Below, one piece after another: positions 12,801-23,559 of a stretch of 64,000 nt of DNA. The notes beneath the pieces are model-generated. The model saw nothing but the letters and a program-made list of their open reading frames with translations, made no database searches and was not told where the DNA came from. Numbering within the stretch: position 1 is the stretch's first letter; each line of letters begins with the position of its first letter. The DNA comes from Rhytidiadelphus loreus (taxonomy: Eukaryota; Streptophyta; Bryopsida; Hypnales; Hylocomiaceae): the NCBI GenBank assembly GCA_947034895.1, contig OX344761.1, positions 34,732,863 to 34,796,862 of the forward strand, written 5' to 3'. The position numbers and the translations under genes are program-made.

Positions 12801-14204
12801 GGAGACCCCATATGGATCACAAGGAAGAGTCTTTTTCTGATGCTGTCTAAATGTCCCTAAAATAAACTAATTTTATTGCAAACTCTCTTGGACTTGAAAA
12901 CATTACAACTTCAGTCTGGTATTAAATAAAAAGTCAACTATTGCTTAATAAAAAAATCATAAATAAACAGATGGTCCTCGTGCCAGGCACTCACTTGAAT
13001 CAGACGAGATCTGCCCACCATAGGTGGCCTGTAATACTTGAGATACGGCCGAGACAATCTGTAAAGAATCTTCACAATTTCTTTTCTGTAACTGACCTCA
13101 GATTCTCCGTATTCGGAAAAGTGCACACCATTTCTCTCGTAGAGAATTCGGAGAGCATCCTCACACTTCCCAGGGTTCACTCTGGCATCAATAGCTGCCA
13201 ATCTCTGCCACTCCGCCTTCCACCTTGAAAGATTTTGGACATTTTTCAAGTCATCAACATTCAGCTTGTAAAACAAAGGTAGGATGTCGAGGTTGGGGTT
13301 GCAGGTTCTCTTGGCGTCCACAAAGGCCACAAGCTCCAGCATGGGCCATTTGGACATGAGGTACTTCTCCGAGAGGACCACCACTGCTACCACACACTGC
13401 CTGGCTGCCTTCACTATGAGCTCGGGAAAGGCCTTGCCTCGGGGCAAACTGTCGGAGCTCTTGTCGAAGAAGAGCGTGTGACCACGGCTCCAAAGGTCCC
13501 AGTAGAGCTGCTCCACAAAGGCCTTCTGGAAGCCACTGTAGCTAAGGAATATAGTTCGATTTGGAAGCAGCAACGGTTTATTCTCCCTGCAATCAATCAA
13601 AACGCGTCATGTTTTCCATTGCACAGAATTGTAATTAATTCCTTAGTGCCTAAACTAGAAATCGAAAGTCCAGTTTGGAAGCTAATAATCCATTATTGGA
13701 GCTTCCAAAATAGCGAAGAGATTCACGCAAGGAATCCAAGACTCTGGATGATGTGGTAAGGACTTGTAGCATGTTTTGATCCATTTAAAACAATGCCCAT
13801 TCTTTGAAGAGGTATCATAATACATTCATCCTTATCATTTAGGTAAATGTGCAATTAGTTGGTTCCCTTGTAGACCCTACAATATGAAAAAGGTTATGAT
13901 TCCAGAAGTGTGTTGGTTTGAAGACACATCCTAGATAATCAATGGTTGATTGCAAAGTTAGTTGATCTAAGAGGAGGAAGTTGAGGTAGGAGGGGAAGAA
14001 GGAAACTAATTTAGCAACTAAAAGGTTCATTTGACATTTGTACACCTGAAAAGCCTGTGTGCGATGAAAATCCCAAAAGAATGTAGAGAATGTCGCGAAA
14101 TACCTCCCATCAAGTTGTTGAATACTTTCCACCTCACAGCTAGGCATCTCCACATCTCGCATGTTCGCATCCAATTCGGAAAGATTAATTGGTCTCATGG
14201 ACAT
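9843..14204 (-). CDS. TIR-NB-ARC-LRR immune receptor (TNL)
   Basis: Five exons on the minus strand join in phase: 14204-14104, 13586-12995, 12563-12312, 12142-11459, 10874-9843, giving 886 residues. Residues 1-34 are a leader. The TIR domain starts near residue 44 (TIFLSYSG) and keeps the catalytic-type glutamate (E118 in SKWPMLELV), which in plant TIRs serves NAD+ cleavage. The NB-ARC follows: P-loop GLGGMGKT at 255-262, kinase-2 VFLALDNV near 330-336, RNBS-B KFVVTSR near 357-363, a degenerate GLPL site (GHYNPMLLQILGSS) and an MHD-like FHDL near 566. The last exon holds a short leucine-rich repeat region of about 10 units and ends at TGA 9843-9845. The start is chosen because the frame at 14204 (ATG) splices in phase 2 to the TIR exon, which has no ATG before its acceptor. 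The family detects pathogen effectors in the cytosol or nucleus. The gene looks intact but is shorter than many TNLs. Confidence 0.85.
11020..11360 (-). repeat. Intron-dwelling repeat, copy 1 (TNL last intron)
   Basis: About 340 bases related to 17850-18150, 18650-18965 and 31710-32050. Shared blocks on the plus strand include TATTAATCC(C/T)TGTTACCA, TTGCATAAGAAATTCATA and CACTCCTA. It has no long frame and no clear inverted ends. Confidence 0.65.
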
Positions 14205-14383
14205 AATCGTAATATTGGCAGTTTTCGAATGAGCTGTGCAAGTGCTACGGATTCTACAATAAAATCGCCTGCTTCCAAGACTGCAGCCAACAGCCTTAGA
14301 CACATGCTACCGTGAAACTGCCGAACTAATGACAATGTCCATGATTCTTCTAATTGAACCTTCAAGCATGTGAAGATGGTATC

Positions 14384-14796
14384 TCACGCCTCCCGACATG
14401 CTACTCTCTCAGCTAGTAATCCACCATCAAAGCTGCTTCGGAGGAGGTCTTTAGTAGCTGATAGGAACACTAATGGTCGGAGGTCATCTCCGATAGAGCT
14501 GAAATATCTTATCACTCGCACCAACTCTCTGCCACAATTATTAAAAAAAAATCAGCTTCGCCAAACGTATGAAAGACCACTCACAACAATCAGGCTCTTC
14601 TAAACAATATAGCAATACTGTGAAGCATGAGGATATTGATCTGCCACAAACCTGTTGTAAGAGTGGTGAACGTTGTTGACAGAGACTTGATGTCGCAACA
14701 TCAACAACGATGCTTCAATGAGCCTTTCTCTCAACACATACAAACAGTCAACTGTCCACTCTTCAAGCATTCTGAAACAAGTCTTGTCTGCAGAAG
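14384..14796 (-). promoter_or_regulatory. Spliced 5' leader of the TNL gene with an 87-codon upstream frame
   Basis: A leader exon at 14796-14652 has an acceptor-like TTTGCAG before it and an AG|GTTTGT donor. It joins an exon 14528-14104 (acceptor GTGGCAG, donor GAG|GTATTT) that later carries the TNL start codon. An ATG at 14770-14768 opens a frame that runs through this splice for 87 codons (starts MLEEWTVDCL, includes RPLVFLSATKDLLRS) and stops at TGA 14386-14384. The same frame reads on after that stop as helix-like protein (LRLLAAVLEAGDFIVESV), with a second TGA at 14197-14195. It is therefore either an upstream open reading frame or the decayed remnant of an older coding exon. The TNL start codon lies in a different frame. 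I do not recognise the peptide. Confidence 0.45.
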
Positions 14797-16443
14797 CTGC
14801 AAATCAATGAGAGAACTGATTGTACCCAAAAGCTACTAAAAAGATTGCCAACGACGGACAAGAAATGCTAAGACTGAGCACACTATATACACGTAAAACT
14901 GGGGCTCGAAACAAGTGCAAGACGTTGAAAAACGCGTAGTAGAAATATGATTGAAAGGGAGAAATGGAGTAATAAAATTTAAAAAATGTCGGTAGGATTT
15001 GATGAACACGTACTACAGAGGAATAGGGGAGCGATCGAGGAAGCAACGAATCTGTGCAAAGAAAATCTTTATTCCTCAGATAACCGCCACCTGTCTCAGC
15101 GTGACCTCCACCTGGCAACCACAATACCTCAAAAGTCATCTCAGTTCATATAATATATAATAGGTTCATATGCCAACTGTTACGGTCCACCTGGCAATAC
15201 CTGCGTATGTTCGGTCCACCTGGCACTTGCTGAAAGCCTCAGGCAGCGGACATCTGCTGAGATTGTCGGCAAGAGGCTAATATTAGCCTCGCTGTTCCCA
15301 GCCGTGTTGCACTAATAATTCAAAAATCATTTGACAGTATGGACAGATGTATGTCTCCTGTTCGTAACCCATTACGCTTAAGGACGCTGAGGTCAAGGTT
15401 AACTTAATAAACAACTTGGAGGTTGTTTTATGCAGAATAATAGGCCCACAGAACTGTAACCTACACTGCAGCAGAATTACTGTTGCATCTTCTGATGTAG
15501 AGACAAACATTCACGACTAGACATCTGTCCTCCCACTGATAAGAACAGCATCAACAGTATCACATCCAGTACAAAAATTTATGTTGTGATTGCAGACATG
15601 CGTACAAACCCACTCATGATATGATTTGCAAGAAACATATGGATGACAAGCACTGCCATCTCCACTTTCCAAAGCCTCTCTACCAAGCGAGGTTGTCCAA
15701 CTGGAAACTCCATGCTTTAATCGATTAACCTCAGCGACTGAACCACCTAATTTGCCAGTGACACTAATATACAACCTCCTTCACTTTTGCATGATAGGAG
15801 TCATTCGAGAAGAATACCGAATCTAGGGCTACTGGGGGTAACTAAGGCCACAGACAGTCCGCACCGTTAACTTTGATAGACCTATTCAGATTATGATGCA
15901 TCCTTTGCCCTTCCATCCAACTCGCCTTCATGCACCTTCGACTACTGGTACTCATTCAACTCTTCCACCTTCAGTGTACCAAATATTAGTCTCTGATTCG
16001 AAAACATCAAACCAATAGATTTCAAATCTACACTGGTGAATTTAACAGAATACCGCATCAATCATATTACTCGAAATGGTCCAATTATAAGAAGTAGCCA
16101 CAGCACCGGTTGAGCACCGGTGATATTAATACAATAAGCAGAAAATACCCGCATAAAATAATCTGAATGGCAGTCCACTGAAGCATTGTACACTCGAGTT
16201 TAGCACTGAGATGAATTAATCGCAAATACTTTTCTGTCTATAATTTCTCCTTTGCCTAAGTTTTAATGTTGCACTAACTCTCTATCAATCATCTCTCCTA
16301 GTAGAGATGTCATTCAATGCTAAGGGAACAAACGATCAAAATGAAACCATGGATTGAGTACTGAGGCACACCAAAGCATAACCCAATGGCAAAAAATTAT
16401 ATAGATCAATAAAATAGACTAACGTGAAACTACGGAGGGAGAC
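14797..16443. other. Between TNL leader and sigma factor gene; no assigned gene
   Basis: On the minus strand two short open stretches at about 15774-15517 and 15492-15283 look faintly exon-like. The second follows an acceptor CTGCTGCAG and contains the pair ICPYC. They do not join into anything I recognise and may be decayed coding sequence. The part nearest 16443 is expected to be the 3' untranslated region of the sigma factor gene. Confidence 0.35.
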
Positions 16444-19332
16444 TCATCTGAGCCAAAAACTATCATTCAGGTAGTTCAGAAATCCCTCTTCCGAAACAAG
16501 TTCCCGCAGTCTCCCCAGCGCTCTCTTCTCGGTGGTCAATACTGCTGTAGAAGAAACACCCAGCACTGATGCTACCTCAGACCTTGACAAGGGAGGTTGA
16601 CCCCCAAGTCCATAACGTAGGTGCATGATATGTTGCTGATGTGGCGTCAGTGAAGCAAGTGCTCGAATGACTTCGGTTTTTTGTTCTTCATCACGGGCAC
16701 AAAGCCAAGGGTGAGATGCAGGTGAACTGTCTTTCAGCTGCACGAAAGATGAATTTCGGCCATCAATACGACTCTCGCATGACCTGGCCTCTGCAAAGCA
16801 TAAGTCTTCATCAGTACAGATATCCATTTAAGAAAAAATTCCATGAGATTACGCCCCAAGAATATATTGCCTTGATTTAAAGCAAATTCCCATTCACCAC
16901 ATTGAAATTCAGCTGACATGTACGAATACATTAACACGGTATTCACCCCTACAGGATCAAGTAGCCCAAATTGGGCCTTATAGTTTTTTTAGCACTGTCG
17001 AATAGATCGTAAGGGGACTTTTCTTTGATCGAAATTTATTTATTTAGAACAACACACGCGATGCCACTCACTGATTCTGGTGATATAAAGCTGAGTACCA
17101 TCTATGAAGTATACTTTTCAGTCATTTTTAAACCACAAAATTTTTGGTCCTTTAGGGGTTTATATTTCATTTGCCAAGGTCCAGAGTATACCATTCATCA
17201 GCACCGAGAGTTTTTTTTGGAAGAACAAAGAGTTGCTGAAGAGATTGGCTGACACAAACCTGAAGCATGCAGTGACTTCACTGGTGACATAATCTGGAAC
17301 ACTTCACGAATCTTTTTGGCACTCATTTTAGAGACTTCCACAAGCTCATCGGATGTGGGTTGTCTGCCATGTTGAACGACGAAGTCATCTTTATGTCGCA
17401 GCAGTGATGATACATTCGCATAGACCGTCTGCCCTATCCTTAACGCACGGCCAAACTTCTCGGCTGCTATCCGCATCTGGTTTTGTATCCCAAAGAAGGC
17501 ATAAGAGGAGAACTTTGTGCTTCGTGTGCTGTCAAATTTCTCGGCGCTCTTCAGAAGCCCCAGAAAACCTTGCTGACAAAGATCATCATGCGAGAGACCT
17601 CGCCCATGGAACTGTTGAGCCACAGAATGGACTAGCATAATGTTTGATTCAACCATCTTCCTTTTCGCTGCCCGTCCCCTCCCCTGCCTACAGAAAAAAA
17701 GCACCATCTTAGCAATATGCCATTTATCTCCTATTCGATAACGAACAACACCGCCAAATAATAGAGATATAGAATTATGACCCAACGCTGAGGGTTATTG
17801 TGACTTTCCAGTAGCAGGAAACCATTGACAAAACCTGGCGTTAGATAAAACAGTCTGAGACCTGATCCCGCATCCTATATTAATCCCTGTTACCAACAGC
17901 AACTCATCTATTCATACTCTTAGTTAGTCAAATCTCTATGACCATTGATCCTTCAGTGGAAATGGAGTTGTCCACTGTCATTTATAGCACTCTAAAAACT
18001 ACCACTCAGAAATTGCATAAGAAATTCATAAAAAAATGATCTCAACAAATTTGGCAAGTTCAACCCAAACTGATCTCTCCATAGCTCTATAGTGATCTCC
18101 TAATGAAAGCACACTCCTACATACATTAAAATGCTTAAAGCGACGCCCATAGTTCCCTCTACGTTACCCTTAAACCCTTAAAAGGTCACATGTGTTCGAA
18201 AGACACTGAAAACTCAGACGAGTGGCTTAATTTGACATTTAAGGGTTAAATTGACGACTTCAACTAAAAATTGTCTAGTTGAGAATAGATTGTAGCCACA
18301 CCAACAAGGAAAGCAAGAAGTCAGAGCAAAGTGCCAAATTGATGACTAGAACTACTGAGTCCAAACAGCACCTTGCATAAAGGAGGAAAACCGATATGCC
18401 CACGTAATCAGCCCACTCCTGATGAGTTGGTGTCCGGCCAAGTTGCTTTTCCAGTTCCACCTTTTTAGTCTCCAATGTAAGTAAATCCTGTAAGAACAAG
18501 TTGACATTCGCAGTTCACGTTTTCAGATCTGCGCAAATTGAAAAAAAAGGAAAAAATAAAAAGGAAAAAGAAAGCTAATTACAATTTTCAAACTTATTTA
18601 CAATTTCACATGTCAGTGACAAATGATGGGTTCCAATTAAAGGGTAGAGAATACTAAACCATTATGCACTTGATCCGTCTTGTATACTAACCCCTGTTAC
18701 CAACAACAATTCATCTATTCATACATACACTTGGTTAGCCAATAGTGTATCTATTCATACATACACTTCCCTTAGTATGTTGGGTGTGAGCATGGTTACA
18801 TGTCTGACAGACAATCTCTGCATGGAACCCTAATTGTCGTCTACAACCTCCCCCTTTGGACAATTGCACAGGAAATTCACGCGTAATAGAAAATGCTGTT
18901 AACAGATTCGACTCTTTTACCGAAAATCACAATCCTACATATGTCAAGGTGACGCAAAGAGTATATGCTCTGCCTTACCTGTACATGTAAAGAGTACTCC
19001 GCTTCCTCATCAGCTGTCAACGGCGGTCGACCCCCCGGGACTGTCGACCAAGAATCGGATGGTTCCGACACATTCTTCCGAGCACGACATTCAGGACTGG
19101 AAATCCCTGGGTTGAGTAGCGCGGAGGACCTCTTCACCGATTGCACAGTCTGGTCTGACGCAATTTGGAAGCCCATGGCTGGCCGAAAGAGAGACACTTT
19201 AAATGAAGCATCAAACCTCCTCCTCCTCCCAGCAGAATTCGAATTCAAATTCACTGCGACGGACCTGCACAATCCAGGAAAGATTCCATTCGAATGGCAG
19301 ACATGAACCGGCATTGTAGTCCTCAGCGGCAT
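16444..19332 (-). CDS. Nuclear-encoded plastid RNA polymerase sigma factor (sigma-70 family)
   Basis: Four exons join in phase on the minus strand: 19332-18979, 18487-18372, 17687-17260, 16790-16444, giving 414 residues. The first in-frame ATG is at 19332; a TAG lies upstream in the same frame. The N-terminal 80 residues are Ser/Arg/Asn-rich, as expected of a chloroplast transit peptide. Region 1.2 follows (LEKQLGRTPTHQEWADYVG), then region 2.1-2.2 (KRKMVESNIMLVHSVAQQ, DDLCQQGFLGLLKSAEKFD), region 2.3-2.4 (KFSSYAFFGIQNQMRIA, then RALRIGQTVY), region 3 (QPTSDELVEVSKMSAKKIRE) and region 4 (ALASLTPHQQHIMHLRYGLG; helix-turn-helix SRSEVASVLGVSSTAVLTTE). Such proteins bind the plastid-encoded polymerase and direct it to -10/-35 promoters. 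The usual YWWI-type aromatic run of region 2.3 is replaced by YAFFGI. I cannot assign a SIG1-SIG6 subtype. Confidence 0.87.
17850..18150 (-). repeat. Intron-dwelling repeat, copy 2 (sigma factor second intron)
   Basis: Shares blocks with the copy at 11020-11360, including TCCTATATTAATCC, TTGTTACCA-like sequence, GAAATTGCATAAGAAATTCATA and ACATTAAAATGCT. It lies between the exons 18487-18372 and 17687-17260. Confidence 0.65.
18650..18965 (-). repeat. Intron-dwelling repeat, copy 3 (sigma factor first intron)
   Basis: A more diverged copy with ACTAACCCCTGTTACCAAC, TTGCACAGGAAATTCA and the end block CCTACATATGTCAAGGTGACGC. It contains a short internal duplication of ATCTATTCATACATACACTT at about 18711 and 18749. 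Confidence 0.55.
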
Positions 19333-20454
19333 GTCTCCCAATGCCGTGAATCCCAAGAATTCTAGCTCCTTGCATGACTTGGGTTCCAAGAAGCTCTGCT
19401 AAGCTTGCATGGGCCTACTCTGAGGCCAAAATCTGCCATTCCACACTCTGATTGCAGAAACAAAAACAAAGCAATCGCCTAAACTCTAGATTGCAGCAGA
19501 TTCTATATGGCGACAACAACCCACAAAAACAATTCAGAAGAAATGCGCCAGCGGAGACCACGAGGCCCGAAATTAGGGCGACCAAAAAGCGTGGACACCC
19601 CAGGGAACTGAAAGCCTCGGCTCTAATGAGCCTAAACCCTTTTAGGATCTTCGATACAGCTCGTTAGGCCTCTAACTTAGAATAATTTGGCCTTTGCTTT
19701 TGCGGAAGTTTCCGCGTACACAACATTGTTCCTGAGTTTTTCCTGCGATGAGATTTGTACAACGGAACATGGCAGCAATTGAGTAGCAATTGAGTGATTT
19801 TTTTAAGTGATTCTGAGTTCTTGGAAAAAATTTGGTGTACTCTGTGAAAGTGTCATGTTTGGCCGTATTTCAACTTTCAGTAGGCTTACAAGTAGGCTTA
19901 CAAGTTGCATTTTTTAATTTTTAATTTTTTTTCTTTTCCTATTGTCTCAGCATAGTTGAATTTGACATGAGCTTATTCATGAACTATTGGCCATAATTCT
20001 TGAAGACTGGAAATACATGGCCCCTCAAGAAAACATACACAAGCTAGGCCCTAGCCAGAGTACATAAAATGCTCACTTCTGGTAGGCACAATTTTTGTAT
20101 CTTTGATCAATTTATTTTTTTCTTTGCATAGTAATTTAGTTCCCATCTTTGCAAATATAGTTGCAAAATCAAGATTTTGTAAAGTATATAGTCCAACAAC
20201 CTTAAAATCGGCCTATATTTCCAACGATAGGCCATTTTGGCTTAGACAATCCTTTAGGTGGGTGTTGCCTTTAGGTGGGTGTTAAATCTTTTGCGCACTA
20301 CTTCGTAAGCTAACTGTGCTTGACACAAAAAAAATCTACCTTCTATAGCATGCACGTTTGTAGCAACTTCTAAACCACCACTTTGGCACTTTCCTTACAT
20401 TATCTTTTCTTAGTGAAGACTAGGAGCAATGAACAAGTAGCACAGACTAACTTA
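19333..20454. other. 5' flank of the sigma factor gene and AT-rich spacer
   Basis: The 19333-19700 part is compositionally gene-like and is presumably the leader and promoter of the sigma factor gene. I cannot point to a convincing TATA box. From about 19700 to 20454 the DNA is AT-rich, with a short direct duplication (AGTAGGCTTACA at about 19879) and no coding sequence. Confidence 0.45.
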
Positions 20455-20972
20455 AGGTAAACCAACCCATGATAGGCATAGAGACTAGTTTTCCTTCTTG
20501 GTATTGTTGAAAACTTCTAATTTTTTTTTCCATTCAAAGGCAACTATGAAAAATGGAGAGAGCAATTGAAAATTTTATTTTTTTGATAAAATATGAATTT
20601 TCTATGAATTAAAAAAGTGTGCTACCCAATTGGCCCAAAAAAGTCTTTATAGGATCCCAAAACCAATAAAAAAAAGGGTATCCATATTGTCATCTTACTC
20701 ACCTAAAGTAGTCACAGTATTTTCCTAACATGGCCACAACATGAAGGCCAAAAAAAGTCACTTGATGTGATGAATTTACACTAAAAAGGTAGAATTTTCT
20801 ATTGTAGCCACAATCACTCTATCATTGACATTGATTGTGGCCACTAACTCAACCTAATGTAGCCCAAATCTCATTTATTGGAAAAGACTATCATGGGTTG
20901 ATGCAAGACTTTAATGGGGCATTCCCTAGGTATCTTTAATGGGTATTTTGCATGTGATGGACTAGTTTACCT
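20455..20972. mobile_element. TA-flanked MITE, copy 2 (518 bp)
   Basis: Left end AGGTAAACCAACCCATGAT; right end on the other strand AGGTAAACTAGTCCATCAC. TA flanks both sides (20453-20454 and 20973-20974). The interior resembles the copy at 5811-6248 (GGCCCAAAA, TCATCTTAC.CACC, TTTTC.TAACATGG). It appears to sit in the left arm of the long inverted-repeat element described at 20973-25425. Confidence 0.75.
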
Positions 20973-22693
20973 TAGTGGTTTTTATTTTGGTTGTACAAAA
21001 GTTATTTCATACCTATATTATATTTTATATTGGTAGTAATTTTTTGGATATAGACTTGATACAAGGTGGCATAACCTAATTGTGACTTGTTTTTAAAACC
21101 ATATCATCTAGATTCTTGCCTAAAATGTACAACCTCCATAGATGAGAGCCTAAAATAAATTTTAGATTCACCTATTTCAACGCTTTGAAAAATCACAGTT
21201 TATTCATATAAAGTCTAAAAGATATAATGTAAGGGAATCTAAAAAAACCTTGCAACCGCCAACAAGACCTAACAAAATCTGTGACAATTCTATACAGAGG
21301 AACCATGCTCAAACCTTCATTAGGACGCATTTATGTGTTGTTACCTTAACTGCACTAAGTTCCATATATGCTTCTTCTCACATGTCAAATATTTTTTAAT
21401 TTTTTGATGACTCTTTATTTGCGACAATTCTTAGCTAGGTTAAATTTACAATTTTTAACTCAATCATGCATTTGACATTTTAGTTTAAGCTTTCTAAGAT
21501 TGATTTCTGACTTTCAAATTGTTGGGATTGACATCTCAATTGCAAAGCATGTCACTGCAGCAATTCACAACACATACTATTCTTAATTAAATTTAGGATG
21601 TGGCTTGAATATACTATGCCATGGATCAGCAAACAAAAAAAATTGTGTTTGACTTCATGAAAAAATCAATACTTTCTTGTAAATGTAAATCCAAAAGACC
21701 TCAATAATATTGTACACTTTGTATTCAACATTTCACTAGACAATGTGCATAGAGACAAGGACACAAGAGCGGGCAAGAGACAAGTGAAACATATGCATGA
21801 TGAATCATAGGAATCCTTGTCGCATTCTAGATTTTTCATTGTGAATGTCAGATGAAATAATTTAATTATATTTCTCTAAGACGAATATGTGACGGATTTT
21901 GTGTCAAGGGTTGTAACATTGCACACTTAATATAATAGATTTGCCTCTAAAAATTTACACATCCAAAAGAAGAATGTGCCTTGGTCAACCTTGATTGTAA
22001 CTTTCAGAATATTAATTTTCAATATTTGATCTCAATTAAGAAAATGAAGCCTGACGAGTTTTAGTTCAACTCCATCTTAAATTATTTTAAATAATTAAAA
22101 GAGTTATTGCGATTGCAAGCTTAAAGTGTTAAAATCCAAATTACTAAATGTAGTGTGTTTTTTCATTTGTATTTTCTTCTTTTACAACAACTTTAAATTC
22201 AAATTATAAAATTATGCTTTTTCATTGTAACCTCCCTTTATGGTAAAAATTCTAGATTATTCTTAAATACATTACAATTTCAATTCCACTTTTTATTTAA
22301 AACAATCATAATTATTTGATTTGTCCATCAAAATTTATGACAAAATGAACAAAAATACTAATTACATTTTGCCATAAGTGGAAGATATCAAAGTTTTATA
22401 TATCAATTGTATAATAGGATAAATTTAGCTTTATAATTAAATTTGACTTAAAGGTCATTGCCAAGGGTGCTTTGGATGTAAAAAATAAAAAACAATTAGT
22501 TCGTAAATTTTCATACTAGTTTGCATTACTACTTCTCCCTCTCAAAATAATTTCAAAATAAAAGGATTTTTTTTGCTATCTATGTCTTAAATTAGATTGT
22601 TTGTTTTGTTTAATGGTTTGTTGTTATGTTAAGATCTAAGTAACCGTGAGTTCCTTGGCCACATTCTTGGTACCATTGGAAAGCTCTCCGTGA

Positions 22694-22866
22694 GAAAGGG
22701 TACACAGACTTTGTTTTGTAGTGTTTGGACCTACGATGTGAAAGTTATAGATTTTTGAATTATTTTTAAATTAACAAATTGAATAAAATTGTATTTTATT
22801 TTAGAAAAAACACAACTTTCACATTACATGTCCAAACACTACAAAACAAAGTCTTTGCACTCTTTC
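22694..22866. repeat. 53-bp imperfect inverted repeat (hairpin)
   Basis: Arms at 22694-22746 and 22814-22866 are reverse complements with a few mismatches. The common core is AGACTTTGTTTTGTAGTGTT, and 67 AT-rich bases lie between them. One arm and its flank recur at about 27240-27400, so this belongs to a dispersed family. Confidence 0.8.
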
Positions 22867-23559
22867 GTGCATAAAAGATATTGAATTTCAAATTTTTTTT
22901 ACAAATTGAAAAATTAGAAAATTATTTTTAATTTTATTTTGGTTGTGGCAATAGTACAAGGTATACTAGTATTTACTTTTAGCTACATAAATTATAACAA
23001 AGACAATATTTCACAAAACAAAGTGAAAACTTTTATAGTGATAGACAATTTGCACTATTACGCAATAAAATGTATAGTTTATATTTGAATACAATTTAAA
23101 AGATTGAATTTAGCTCAAATATGATGGTAGACTATTTCACAATAGATCTAGTCTTTTAGGGGTTAAAATTTGTAATATACAAACTTCCTTTATGACAAGT
23201 TTGATGAAATTGATTTATTGGATCTTGATGGTGGTTGTAAAGGGATTCTAAATTCCCTTAGATAAAACATGTTTTAGAGTCTATAGGAATAAACTATGAA
23301 TTTCCAAAGTATTCAAAATAGGCGTACCTAAAATTGACTTTGGGCTTTCATCTATGGAGGTTGTATATTTGTAGAAGAATATTGGAATCAAATTTGGAAT
23401 TACCCAACTAGTATAAGTTCATTCCAAGGAGGTCGGCTAAATAGGATTTGATTCTAAAACAACACCTAGAAGGTCATTGCAACCAAGATTTGTAAAGGAA
23501 ATTCATTAACCACATGCATTTTGTTATCCTCACGGTAATTCTAATTGCTAAATTTTCCT

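Noticed and set aside
13594..13600. Translation start of the receptor just before the TIR exon
   Set aside because: The codon there is TTG and lies in the intron next to a good acceptor (ATTGATTGCAG). The ATG at 14204 splices in the right phase.
19333..19389. Longer N-terminus for the sigma factor beginning at 19389
   Set aside because: The codon at 19389 is TTG, preceded by an in-frame TAG; the first ATG is at 19332.
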